From assembly GCA_036373915.1 (NCBI GenBank), contig DASUUU010000082.1, positions 1 through 64,000 on the forward strand: a DNA stretch of 64,000 nt. The letters are read 5' to 3'. This document shows, one piece after another, positions 1 to 8,398 of the stretch (position 1 is the stretch's first letter; each line of letters starts with the position of its first letter). Both the position numbers and the translations under genes were made by a program. This stretch comes from JASLBX01 sp036373915 (GTDB lineage Bacteria > Actinomycetota > Actinomycetes > Jiangellales > Jiangellaceae). Below the pieces are notes generated by a model. The model had not been told where the DNA came from. It made no database searches and saw nothing but the letters and a program-made list of their open reading frames with translations.

Positions 1-702
1 CCGTTCTTCGGCAACGACCTGGTGCGAACCGGTGGCATCGGCGAGTTCATCGCCCAGGGCACCGGCCCCACCAGCCCGTTCCTGGCGGCGGCCCGCCGGA
101 TCGCCGAAGCGGGCTGGCGAGCTGAAGTCCACTCACTGGGCACAACGGACTTCCAACAGGAGATCCGGGCCTTCGAGACCGTCAACAACGAGTTCCCGAT
201 CACGGATCTGCGGTGGGTCGTGGCCCACGTGCCCTTCATCACCGAGGAGTACGTGAATCGGCTCAAGGCCCTGGGCGGCGGCCTGTCGCTCACCGGCTGG
301 CGGTACCTCGCCGGCTCGCCGGCCCAGAACGGGCCACCGTTCCGGATGATCGTGGACAACGGGATCAACGTCGGCATGAGCTCCGATGGTATGCAGATCG
401 CACCGATGAATCCGTGGATCCACATGTACTACGCGACCACGGGACGCAACGCGCGGGGAGTGCTGATCAACGACGGTCAGCAGATCACCCGTACCGAAGT
501 GTTGCGCCTCTACACGGCCGACAACGGGTGGTTCCTCCGCGAGGAGGACGACCTCGGCACCATAGAGGTCGGCAAGCTGGCCGACCTGGTCGTACTGAAC
601 GAGGACTACTTCACAGTGCCGGACGACCGGCTCCGGCAGATCAGATCGGTGATGACCGTTGTCGGTGGCCGGATCGTCCACAACACCGGGGAAGTCGGCT
701 AA
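1..702 (+). CDS. Amidohydrolase family 3 (YtcJ-like) metal-dependent hydrolase, 3' part
   Basis: The reading frame is open from the first base of the window, so the N-terminus lies outside it; about 233 codons are visible. The C-terminal part matches the amidohydrolase-3 layout: a late metal-site and barrel region with SSDGMQIAPMNPW (the usual place of the conserved barrel Asp), a helix resembling the family's EALRLYT, then the closing beta-sandwich motif GTIEVGKLADLVVLNEDY and the terminal VGGRIVH. Family members hydrolyse amide or formamide-like bonds with one or two divalent metals in the cytoplasm; the substrate cannot be read from the sequence. It is followed after 215 nt by a Liv-type importer that may deliver its substrate, which is inference from position only. 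Confidence 0.85.
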   Translation, partial: PFFGNDLVRTGGIGEFIAQGTGPTSPFLAAARRIAEAGWRAEVHSLGTTDFQQEIRAFETVNNEFPITDLRWVVAHVPFITEEYVNRLKALGGGLSLTGWRYLAGSPAQNGPPFRMIVDNGINVGMSSDGMQIAPMNPWIHMYYATTGRNARGVLINDGQQITRTEVLRLYTADNGWFLREEDDLGTIEVGKLADLVVLNEDYFTVPDDRLRQIRSVMTVVGGRIVHNTGEVG

Positions 703-738
703 TGAGCGGACGAGCTTGCCGGCGGAGCTTGCTCAGGT

Positions 739-771
739 CGGGCGCAGTCGCGAGGCACGCGGCTGCGCCCG
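739..771. terminator. Hairpin between the amidohydrolase and livJ-like genes
   Basis: CGGGCGCAG (739-747) pairs with CTGCGCCCG (763-771) over a 15-nt loop, with further partial pairing outside (CAGG/CCTG). There is no U-run, as is usual for actinobacterial terminators. The rest of the 703-917 gap is GC-rich and shows only a clear ribosome site (GAGGTGAGAA) before the next gene. Confidence 0.4.
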
Positions 772-917
772 CCCGCCTGATGGCCACATCGGCTATGGCG
801 GCGGGCAAGGGCGGCGGCGGGCGCGACCGTGGATGTGGGCGCAGCCGGGGGCGCGTCCGCCGTCTGGCCATTGCGACTGACCCGTACAGACCCACACCAT
901 CAACGAAGAGGTGAGAA

Positions 918-2228
918 ATGAGGGTACGAGCACGAACGTACGGCTCGGCCGTGGCAGCAGCAGTGCTGATCTTGGCCGCGTGCGGTGGCGATGACGATGA
1001 CGACGCCGGCGCGGAGCCGGAGTCGGGCACCACGGAAGAAGGGGAGGCGACAGACGAACCCGCGGGCGAACCCAGCGGCGATCCCATTGTGATCGGCTCC
1101 ACACTGTCGCTGACCGGGGCGTTTGCGGCAACAGGGGTCATCCACCAAATCGTCGGTGAGCAGTTCGTCGAGCACCTGAACGCCAACGGCGGCCTGCTCG
1201 GACGTCCGGTGGAGTGGCAACTGCTGGACGACGAGTCCGACACCGCGCAGATCACACCGCTCTACGAGCGCCTTATCAACCAGGATCAGGTCGACCTGGT
1301 GCTAGGGCCGTACGCCACTCCGAACATCATCCCGGCGGTGGCGGTGGCGGAGCGGGCCGGGTATGTGCTCCCGCACCACACGGCCATCCACGCGCCGTTG
1401 CTCAGCTACCAGTGCCAGTTCCCGGGCTGGTCGATGGATCCACAGCCGGACGAGTACACCTCGCGGCTGCTTTTCGACCTGCTCGCCGGCCTTCCCGAAC
1501 CGCCCACCACGCTCGCCCTCGTCACCAACGAGAGTGGCTCCACCCAGCCCATGACGCAGGGCTTCGAGGGTGGCGGAGGCATGGCCGGCATAGCGGCGGA
1601 GTACGGCCTCGAGGTCGTGGCCGAGCTGCCGTACCCGCCCGGCAACCAGGAGTGGAGCTCGATTGCGTCCCAGCTGCGCGATGCCGATCCGGACGTTGTG
1701 ATCAACAACGGGCTTGGCGTCGATCCGGTCGGGATCATCGAGTCCATGGAGCAACTGGACTACCGTCCAGGAATGTTCTTCTCGCTGTTCCCGGCTCCAG
1801 GGCCGCTCCTAGGCCTCGGCGAGCCAGCAGAAGGCACGCTGTCCGTGTCGCTGTTCGAGCCCAACGAGGCGCTGCTCGAGCAGTACGGAGACGAGGTCCG
1901 CTCGATCACCGAGGACTTCAGCCAGCGCGCCGAGGCCGCGGGCCTGCCGTACACCGCATTCGAGACTCAGGCCACGGCGTCGTGGAACACCTGGGAGATC
2001 TTGACCCGCGGAGTGGAAGGCGCCGGCAGTGTCGACAACCAGGCCGTGTGCGACTACCTGATCGAGAACGGCGTCGACACGACCTTCAACGGCCACCTGA
2101 CCTTTGATCCGGAGGTGAACAACTTCTGGGACTCCAACGTCGGGATCAAGCAGATCCAGGACGGCGAGTGGGTCATGGTCTGGCCTGAGGACCGTGCAGC
2201 GGCCGAGGTCGTACCGCCCGAGAACTGA
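918..2228 (+). CDS. Branched-chain amino acid-type ABC transporter substrate-binding lipoprotein
   Basis: The protein has 436 aa. A short basic N-terminus and hydrophobic stretch end in the lipobox LAAC (Cys22), followed by an acidic Gly/Glu-rich linker, so it is a membrane-anchored lipoprotein outside the cell. The mature part begins IVIGSTLSLTGAFA, the typical opening of Leu/Ile/Val-binding (PBP type I, Peripla_BP_6) proteins, and continues as a two-lobe fold. It is the first gene of a livJ-livH-livMG-livF operon: livH starts 47 nt downstream. The start is well supported by GAGGTGAGAA just upstream. Such HAAT-family binding proteins also take amides, urea and aromatic acids, so the substrate is unknown. 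A second paralogue set lies at 15.1-22.0 kb. Confidence 0.93.
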   Translation: MRVRARTYGSAVAAAVLILAACGGDDDDDAGAEPESGTTEEGEATDEPAGEPSGDPIVIGSTLSLTGAFAATGVIHQIVGEQFVEHLNANGGLLGRPVEWQLLDDESDTAQITPLYERLINQDQVDLVLGPYATPNIIPAVAVAERAGYVLPHHTAIHAPLLSYQCQFPGWSMDPQPDEYTSRLLFDLLAGLPEPPTTLALVTNESGSTQPMTQGFEGGGGMAGIAAEYGLEVVAELPYPPGNQEWSSIASQLRDADPDVVINNGLGVDPVGIIESMEQLDYRPGMFFSLFPAPGPLLGLGEPAEGTLSVSLFEPNEALLEQYGDEVRSITEDFSQRAEAAGLPYTAFETQATASWNTWEILTRGVEGAGSVDNQAVCDYLIENGVDTTFNGHLTFDPEVNNFWDSNVGIKQIQDGEWVMVWPEDRAAAEVVPPEN

Positions 2229-2275
2229 CAGCTACCGACGACGGACCACCCCACCGGCATTCAAGGGATACCTCG

Positions 2276-3223
2276 ATGAGCATTGCACAGGCGTTGATCA
2301 CAGGAGCGATGCTCGGCGGGATGTACGCCATGATGGCGGTGGGGTTGTCCGTCTCATGGGGGATGCTCCGGGTCATAAACCTGGCGCACTTCGGGTTGAT
2401 CCTGCTCGGCGCGTACGGCACGTACCAGTTGGCGACCTCGTGGAGCATCAACCCGATCGTCACGATCGGGATAACCGCGCCCCTAATGTTCCTGCTCGGC
2501 GCGGCGCTGCATTGGATTTTTGACCGTACCGGACTGTCCGAGTTCACCTCCCTGCTGGTGAGCTTCGGCGTGCTGATCATCATCATCCAGCTGGTGCACA
2601 TTGTCTGGACCGCCGACTTCCGGCGGATCGACCCGGCCGTGAACACCTACGGAACCGAGTCGTGGTTTGTGGGCTCGTTCGTGTTCCCGTTGCCGCGGCT
2701 CATCGCCTTCGTGCTGGGGGTCGTGGTCATCGCGGGAGCATGGGTGCTGTTGCAGCGCACGTTCATGGGCCGGGCGCTGCGTGCGTTCGCCGAAGACCGC
2801 GAAATGGCCGCGGCGTACGGTATCGACCACCGCCGGCTGGGCATGCTGCTCGCCGGCGCGTCAGGGGCGACCGCGGCGATCGCCGGCATGCTCTGGGCGA
2901 TGAGCTTCACCCTCGTGCCGGACGCTCCGTTCGAGTGGATCGGGATCGTCTTCGCCGTCGTCATCCTGGGCGGCATCGGCCAGGTGCTCGGCACGCTCGC
3001 TGCCGGACTGCTCGTCGGCGCCCTCTACAACCTTGCGGCAGTGATGTGGGAGGCGACCGCATCGCTGCTGGTCGTATTCGTAGCGATCGTACTGGCATTG
3101 CTGTTGCGCCCCGAGGGCCTGTTCGTCCGGAGCGCCGGACCGGGTTGGCCCCGGTTCCGGGGGAAGCGGGCTCGAGCCGGTCAACCAGACCCGAGCCAGG
3201 AACGCGAGGTGACCGCCCGATGA
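2276..3223 (+). CDS. livH: Liv-type ABC transporter permease, LivH family
   Basis: A 315-aa integral membrane protein of about eight hydrophobic segments. The opening ALITGAMLGGMYAMMAVGLS and the first-loop region GMLRVINLAHFGLILLGAYG are hallmarks of LivH-type permeases, with the EAA-like cytoplasmic loop (RALRAFAEDREMAAAYGID) before the last helices. With the fused LivM-LivG next to it, it forms the membrane channel of the importer. The stop codon overlaps the following start by four bases (ATGA), implying translational coupling. The C-terminal 25 residues are basic and polar, longer than usual for LivH. Confidence 0.93.
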   Translation: MSIAQALITGAMLGGMYAMMAVGLSVSWGMLRVINLAHFGLILLGAYGTYQLATSWSINPIVTIGITAPLMFLLGAALHWIFDRTGLSEFTSLLVSFGVLIIIIQLVHIVWTADFRRIDPAVNTYGTESWFVGSFVFPLPRLIAFVLGVVVIAGAWVLLQRTFMGRALRAFAEDREMAAAYGIDHRRLGMLLAGASGATAAIAGMLWAMSFTLVPDAPFEWIGIVFAVVILGGIGQVLGTLAAGLLVGALYNLAAVMWEATASLLVVFVAIVLALLLRPEGLFVRSAGPGWPRFRGKRARAGQPDPSQEREVTAR

Positions 3224-5205
3224 TGCGGCGCGGCCTGATCGGCTTTCCACTAGTGCTGCTGGCGCTCGCGGCGCTGGCGGTGTTCCAGGACACGCTTGGC
3301 GTCTCGCTGTTCTACATCACGGTGCTGGCCACGCTCTTCTTCTGGGTGGCCCAGGCCACGAGCTGGAACATCCTGTCCGGATACTCCGGCTACTTCAGCT
3401 TCGGGCAGGGTGCGTTCGTCGGCGTCGGCGTCTACACCACCGCGGTGCTCACGTCCAAACACGACTGGAACTTCTACCTCACCCTGCCGGTGGCCGCCGT
3501 CCTGTCCACCCTGCTGGCGCTCGGCATCGGTGCCGTCGCGTTCCGGGTAGGAGCGTTCCGCGGCGCCACGTTCGCGCTACTCACCCTCGCGGTGCCGTTC
3601 ATCCTGGCCTCGGTGGCCCGGCTCAGCAGCCGGATCGACGGCGGCCAGGGGGTTTCGGTTCCGGTGCCGGACGTGCCGGAGCCGCTGGGCTTCCAGCAGT
3701 TCCTGTACCTGGTGATGCTCGTGATCGCGATCGTCGCCGTCGCCGCCGCCTACGCGATCCAGCACTCGCGCTTTGGGTGGGCGCTGGCCGCGATCCGCGA
3801 CAACGAGGATGTCGCCGAGGCGCTGGGCGTGGCCACCTTCAAGTGGAAGATGCTCGCGATCGCCGTCACCGGCGCCATCGGCGGTGTCGCCGGCAGCGCA
3901 TGGGCGCTGCAATTCGGCTTCGTCCAGGTAGAGGTCATCTTCGGTCTGACCGTCCCGCTGTTCGTCATCGTGATGAGCGTGCTCGGCGGACGGACTTACT
4001 GGCTCGGCCCGGTGCTCGGGGCTGCCGTCATCGTGCTCCTACAGGATCGCCTCGCCGGTGGGGGCTTTGAAAGCTGGCGACCGATCATCTTCGGTGGGTT
4101 ACTCGCTCTGATGGTGATCTTCGCACCGGACGGCTTATGGGCGCAGCTCAAGGCCCGGCCCCTGCTGACTGGAGTAGCGGCCGCCGCAGCGCTCATCGTG
4201 CTGTTCGTCGCCGGCGTCGGCGACGTGCTGGATCGGATTGTGCTGGCGATGCTGGCCACCGGTGTCGCGGCGTTCTGGCCGCAGCGCTTGCTACCGGCAC
4301 GGTTGCGCCGCACAGTCGCAGCCCCACCGACCACGCCGGTCGCCGGCGCGCCGCCAAGCGAGCCGGCCCCGCCGGAACCCACGGCGCACGAGGCCCACGT
4401 GCCGGCGAGAGGTGTGGCCGTCCCTGCGGCCGACCACGACGCACCCGTAGCGATCGAATGTCGCGATCTTGCCCGGCACTACGGGGGTGTCCGCGCGTTG
4501 GACGGGCTTGACCTGCTGATCCGGCAAGGTGAACTGGTCGGCCTTATCGGACCCAACGGCTCGGGCAAGACCACGCTGGTCAACCTCCTGTCCGGTGCGG
4601 TGCGTCCCACTCGAGGCAGCATTCACGTCGCCGGTCGTGACGTCACCCGGCTGGCTCCGCACGCGATCAACCATGCCGGGGTCGCTCGGACGTACCAGAT
4701 CCCCCGGCCGTTCGAGTCGATGACCCTGCACGACAACGTCGCAATGGCGATCATGTTCGGACGCAAGCCGCGTAGCCTGGCCGAGGCCCGTAGCCGCGCC
4801 ACGGAGTACCTGGACTTCGTCGGGCTCGTGCCGTATGCCGCAGCACGACCGGCCGACATCAACCTTCACCAGCGGCAGCTGCTCGAGATGGCCCGAGCCC
4901 TCGCCACCGATCCGAAGGTGCTGTTTCTCGACGAATCTCTCGCCGGGCTGAATCCCGCCGAGATCGACAACGCCGTCGAGGTCGTGCGGCGCATTCATAC
5001 CTCGGGGGTCACTATCGTGATCGTCGAGCATCTGCTTCGCGTGGTCAACCAGCTGGCCGAGCGGGTTATCGTGCTCAACCGCGGCCGCCTGCTCGCCGAC
5101 GGCGACACCAAGACTGTCATGCGCGACCCCGCCGTCGTCGATGTCTACCTGGGCAAGAGTGGTCGAAAGGTGCCGGCGAACGACTCGGGGAGCGAGCATG
5201 CTTGA
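3220..5205 (+). CDS. Fused Liv-type permease and ATPase (LivM-LivG)
   Basis: One continuous frame of 661 aa joins two subunits that are normally separate. Residues 1 to about 300 are a LivM permease (SWNILSGYSGYFSFGQGAF, then several membrane helices and an EAA loop around AIRDNEDVAEALGV). Residues about 300-345 add two further hydrophobic segments, followed by a Pro/Ala-rich linker of about 60 residues. Residues about 410-655 are a LivG ATPase: Walker A GPNGSGKTT near 443, an unusual signature HQRQLLEMARAL near 548 in place of LSGGQ, and Walker B VLFLDESLAGLNP near 567. The ATG at 3220 is chosen because it gives the ATGA overlap with livH; an adjacent ATG at 3223 is equally possible. LivF overlaps its end by eight bases. 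The function is import across the cytoplasmic membrane. Confidence 0.92.
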   Translation: MMRRGLIGFPLVLLALAALAVFQDTLGVSLFYITVLATLFFWVAQATSWNILSGYSGYFSFGQGAFVGVGVYTTAVLTSKHDWNFYLTLPVAAVLSTLLALGIGAVAFRVGAFRGATFALLTLAVPFILASVARLSSRIDGGQGVSVPVPDVPEPLGFQQFLYLVMLVIAIVAVAAAYAIQHSRFGWALAAIRDNEDVAEALGVATFKWKMLAIAVTGAIGGVAGSAWALQFGFVQVEVIFGLTVPLFVIVMSVLGGRTYWLGPVLGAAVIVLLQDRLAGGGFESWRPIIFGGLLALMVIFAPDGLWAQLKARPLLTGVAAAAALIVLFVAGVGDVLDRIVLAMLATGVAAFWPQRLLPARLRRTVAAPPTTPVAGAPPSEPAPPEPTAHEAHVPARGVAVPAADHDAPVAIECRDLARHYGGVRALDGLDLLIRQGELVGLIGPNGSGKTTLVNLLSGAVRPTRGSIHVAGRDVTRLAPHAINHAGVARTYQIPRPFESMTLHDNVAMAIMFGRKPRSLAEARSRATEYLDFVGLVPYAAARPADINLHQRQLLEMARALATDPKVLFLDESLAGLNPAEIDNAVEVVRRIHTSGVTIVIVEHLLRVVNQLAERVIVLNRGRLLADGDTKTVMRDPAVVDVYLGKSGRKVPANDSGSEHA

Positions 5206-5902
5206 GGTTCGTGCGCTGGACGCATTCCACGGTCACGCACAGGCGCTGTGGGACGTCAGCCTTGACGTCGGCGACGCGGAGATCGTCAGCGTCATGGGTC
5301 CGAACGGCGCCGGCAAGTCCACCCTTGTGATGGCAATCGCGGGTCTGCTCCGGTCGGTTCGCGGGCAGATCGCACTGAACGGTGTCGACCTGGCAGACGT
5401 CCCAGCACACCACGTGTGCTCACACGGCGTGGCCATTGTGCCCGAGGGGCGGCGAGTGTTCGCGCAGATGTCGGTGCGCGACAACCTGCTGCTCGGGGCG
5501 CACCGCCGCGGCGCCCGCGCCGAGCACGCAGAGACGCTCGCCCGGGTCGAGGCGCTGTTTCCCCGCCTGGCGGACAGGTCTAACCAGCTGGCCGTCACCC
5601 TGTCCGGCGGCGAGCAGCAGATGCTCGCGCTGGGTCGAGCGCTGATGGCCCGGCCGCGGCTGCTGCTGCTGGACGAGCCATCGCTGGGCCTTGCCCCGGT
5701 GGTCATGGACGAGGTGTTCGACGCCATCACGACCATCCGGGCCGACGGCGTCGGCGTGCTGCTGGTGGAGCAGGACGTCGAGCGCGCACTGGACATCTCC
5801 GACCGCGGCTATCTGCTGATCGAGGGCCGCATCGTCACTGCCGGCACAGCAGCCGAGCTGCGCGGCAACGCCGAGGTGCGCAGCAGCGTGCTGGGCCTGT
5901 AA
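5198..5902 (+). CDS. livF: Liv-type ABC transporter ATP-binding protein, LivF family
   Basis: The product is 234 aa. Walker A is GPNGAGKST, the signature LSGGEQQMLALGRAL, and Walker B LLLLDEPSLGLAP, followed by the H-loop region that in this copy reads LLVEQDVERAL. It is the second ATPase of the importer and would pair with the LivG domain of the preceding fusion. ATG 5198 is preferred over the earlier in-frame GTG (5141) because the family begins a few residues before the first beta strand (MLEVRALDAFHGHAQAL) and because it gives a tight eight-base overlap with the upstream gene. It is the last gene of the operon; a strong hairpin follows. Confidence 0.93.
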   Translation: MLEVRALDAFHGHAQALWDVSLDVGDAEIVSVMGPNGAGKSTLVMAIAGLLRSVRGQIALNGVDLADVPAHHVCSHGVAIVPEGRRVFAQMSVRDNLLLGAHRRGARAEHAETLARVEALFPRLADRSNQLAVTLSGGEQQMLALGRALMARPRLLLLDEPSLGLAPVVMDEVFDAITTIRADGVGVLLVEQDVERALDISDRGYLLIEGRIVTAGTAAELRGNAEVRSSVLGL

Positions 5903-5921
5903 GCCAACCGGCCGCCCGCGT

Positions 5922-5966
5922 TCTTGCGACAATCCACAGCGTACGACGTTGTGGATTGTCGCAAGA
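5922..5966. terminator. 17-bp perfect inverted repeat between convergent genes
   Basis: The arms 5922-5938 and 5950-5966 are perfect reverse complements with an 11-nt loop. It lies between the 3' ends of livF and the FAD-linked oxidase and would serve as a bidirectional terminator. The core TTGCGACAATCC occurs once more at 59750-59761, so it may also be a dispersed repeat. Confidence 0.65.
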
Positions 5967-5971
5967 TCGGG

Positions 5972-7336
5972 TTACGGCGGCGGCAGCAGCGTCCCTGGCG
6001 ACATGATTCCGCTGGGGTCGAGTGCATGCTTGATCGCGCGCATCGCCGCGATGTCCGCCGCCGACCGTTGGAGTGGTAGCCACCGGCGCTTGACCCTGCC
6101 GATGCCATGCTCGGCGCTGATGCTGCCGCCATGGTCGACAACAAGCCGCAGAGCGGCGTCCATCGCCTCGTCCGCAGCGTCCTGCGGGACTCCGATCAGG
6201 TTGACGTGAGCATTGCCCTCGGCGAGATGGCCGAAGGATACGACCAGCGCGCCCGGCCACTGCCCGGCCAGTTCCCGCAGAGCAGCGTCGAAGCCGGCCA
6301 AGCGCCGAACGGGCAGCGACACGTCCAGCTTGACCGCAGGTGTGCCGGCGGCGAGCCCGGCAGTTCGGACCGCGTCGGTAAAGCTTTCCCGGTACGACCA
6401 CAGCCGCTTCGCCGGGCCGGCCTCGATGGTGGCGTCCCCCACCACGTCCTGGTGCTCGGCGAAGACCGCTGCCAACGCAGTATCGGCCGTCCCGGACACT
6501 TCGATCAGCAGGTAGACCGGATAGCCGGTGTCGAAGAGACCGCGTAACCCGGTGTGATCGCGGACCAGCTGCAAGCCCGCCGCGTGAAAATACTCGGCCG
6601 CCTCGAGCGTGATGCCCGCCAGTCGAACACCGGCGACGACGGCGTGGGCGTCGTCGATGGACGACACTCCGACGATGGCAACCCAGACGTCTCTCGCGGG
6701 TTCGGTCAGCCGCAGGAGCACGTTGGTCATGACGCCGAGCGTCCCCTCGCTACCTGCGACGAGCCGCGGCAGGTCGTAGCCCACGTTGTCCTTGGTCAAG
6801 CCCGACCACCGCCGCACGACAGAACCGTCGCCGAGCACGATCTCCGCGCCGAGCAGTTGGTGGCGCGTCGAGCCGTGGCGGATCACCCGGAGCCCGCCGG
6901 CGTTGGTCGCCACCACGCCACCTAGCGTCGCGGAGTCACGTGCGGCCAGGTCGATCCCGAGCAGGAGTCCTGCGGCCGCAGCAGCATCCTGCGCCGCCGC
7001 CAGCGTCACACCGGCACCGCCGCCCAGCGTGCGCTCGACGGGGTCGACGGTCTCGATGGTGTCCATCCGGCGCAGGCTCAGTACCACCTCGCCGTCGTGG
7101 GGGATGGATGCACCGACCAACCCGGTGTTTCCGCCCTGCGGGACGATCGGCACGCCGGCGTCCGCGCACACCTTCACCAAATCGGCGACCTCTGCCGTAC
7201 TTCCCGGCCGGACCACTGCGGACGTCCGACCCTGCCAGCGCCCGGTCCAGTCGGTCACGTAGCCCTGGGTGACGGCCGGGTCGGTGAGCACGTGTGCCGG
7301 CCCGACTATTCCTGCCAGCCGATCGACCAGGCTCAC
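5972..7336 (-). CDS. FAD-linked oxidase of the GlcD / D-2-hydroxyacid dehydrogenase type
   Basis: The protein has 454 aa. The N-terminal FAD-binding (FAD_binding_4, PCMH fold) domain has VVRPGSTAEVADLVKVC, the pyrophosphate loop PQGGNTGLVG and LGGVVATNAGG. The C-terminal FAD-oxidase domain ends with ISAEHGIGRVKRRWLP and the closing LDPSGIMSPG, both characteristic of glycolate oxidase GlcD, D-lactate dehydrogenase and D-2-hydroxyglutarate dehydrogenase. It would oxidise a D-2-hydroxyacid to the 2-oxoacid; which acid cannot be told. The GTG start overlaps the stop of the upstream FkbM methyltransferase gene by four bases, so the two form an operon. No separate Fe-S subunit (GlcF) is adjacent. 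Confidence 0.9.
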   Translation of the reverse strand: MSLVDRLAGIVGPAHVLTDPAVTQGYVTDWTGRWQGRTSAVVRPGSTAEVADLVKVCADAGVPIVPQGGNTGLVGASIPHDGEVVLSLRRMDTIETVDPVERTLGGGAGVTLAAAQDAAAAAGLLLGIDLAARDSATLGGVVATNAGGLRVIRHGSTRHQLLGAEIVLGDGSVVRRWSGLTKDNVGYDLPRLVAGSEGTLGVMTNVLLRLTEPARDVWVAIVGVSSIDDAHAVVAGVRLAGITLEAAEYFHAAGLQLVRDHTGLRGLFDTGYPVYLLIEVSGTADTALAAVFAEHQDVVGDATIEAGPAKRLWSYRESFTDAVRTAGLAAGTPAVKLDVSLPVRRLAGFDAALRELAGQWPGALVVSFGHLAEGNAHVNLIGVPQDAADEAMDAALRLVVDHGGSISAEHGIGRVKRRWLPLQRSAADIAAMRAIKHALDPSGIMSPGTLLPPP

Positions 7337-8298
7337 GCGACCGGGATCCCTCGTGCCGCGAGCTCACTGGAGCTTCTCGGAGTGAACAGCCAGTCGCGAA
7401 ACTCCCAGCTCGGCACGAGGTCTGGCTGTGGGCTCAAGGCTCCACGTTCAACGCGATAGAACCGGTAGCCGTGTGGTGCCAATGCAGCCTGAACGCCGGC
7501 CGTGTCGGACTCCAGCAAGATCTCACACAAGATGTCGGGACGGTGGGATGCCAGGAACGATTGCGCGTGTTCCAGCACGACATTCTCGGTACCTTCGACA
7601 TCGATCTTGACGACCGCGGGCGGCGGCACATTGATCTCGGCCACGAACGCATCGAGCGATCGGACGTCCACCGGCACACCGTTCGCGAAGTGGAGCTTCG
7701 TCGAGTAGAAATCCGGCAAGGCCGAGCCGCCCGTGCCGGGCGCGATCACCACCGTGTCGCCCTCGCTGCCGATTCCCTCGCTGTGCACCGTGACCTGTCC
7801 GGTCAGCCCGTTCGCGGCGACGTTCTCCTGCGCGGCGTGCGCCACGTCCGGGACCACTTCGAAAGCGTGTACCCGCGCTTCGGGTGACACGCGGGCTGCA
7901 ACCAGCGAGAAGACGCCGGTGTAGGCGCCTACGTCCAGGACGAGCCGGGCGTCGCGGGCTAGCGCGGCGAACACGTCCAACGCGAACTGGTCCTCAGGAC
8001 GCGGCCGCCGGCCATCTCCCCAGTAGAGCTCCTTGGCCACGATGCACCGGTCGGGACGCAGCATGACGAACGTGACGCCTGCCATGGTGGCGGTCACCTC
8101 GCGCAGGCGTGCTGGAGCGGGCAGCCGCTCGCAGTGGATCCGGTCGCCGAGAGCGGCGGCGGCACCGCGCATCAGCGTATGGATGCCCGGCTGGGCGAGA
8201 AGGCGCTTGACGAGCGGCTTGGTGCCGTACCAGCTATGCCGGCGGTACCTGGCACTTCGCTGGTAGTCCGTCGCTCCATCGGCCATGCTCGCCAACAT
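7333..8298 (-). CDS. FkbM family S-adenosylmethionine-dependent methyltransferase
   Basis: The protein has 321 aa. The Rossmann-type SAM motif LVLDVGAYTGVFSLVAAR sits in the middle (about residue 115), followed by the second strand HAFEVVPD and the family motif VVKIDVEGTENVVLEHAQ. FkbM proteins O-methylate sugars, polyketides and other small hydroxylated molecules. Two starts are possible, ATG 8298 or ATG 8286; neither has a strong ribosome site. It is transcribed away from clpB and its promoter must share the 100-nt divergent region. It is coupled to the FAD-linked oxidase downstream; a joint pathway is not evident. Confidence 0.88.
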   Translation of the reverse strand: MLASMADGATDYQRSARYRRHSWYGTKPLVKRLLAQPGIHTLMRGAAAALGDRIHCERLPAPARLREVTATMAGVTFVMLRPDRCIVAKELYWGDGRRPRPEDQFALDVFAALARDARLVLDVGAYTGVFSLVAARVSPEARVHAFEVVPDVAHAAQENVAANGLTGQVTVHSEGIGSEGDTVVIAPGTGGSALPDFYSTKLHFANGVPVDVRSLDAFVAEINVPPPAVVKIDVEGTENVVLEHAQSFLASHRPDILCEILLESDTAGVQAALAPHGYRFYRVERGALSPQPDLVPSWEFRDWLFTPRSSSELAARGIPVA

Positions 8299-8326
8299 AG
8301 CGCGGTTCTTTCGGCAACCGCGACGC

Positions 8327-8372
8327 TATAGTTGAGCGGAACAGACTCAACTCTGCCGGTGTTGTGTTGAGC
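8327..8372 (+). promoter_or_regulatory. clpB promoter with HAIR-type HspR operator
   Basis: GTTGAGC-N7-ACTCAAC at 8331-8351 matches the HAIR inverted repeat (CTTGAGT-N7-ACTCAAG) bound by HspR in actinobacteria. It overlaps a -10-like TATAGT at 8327-8332. A third half-site, GTTGAGC, lies at 8366-8372. HspR repression of clpB is established in Streptomyces; here it is inferred from the site. Confidence 0.75.
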
Positions 8373-8398
8373 GCCGACCAAACCAACCTGGGAGAACG

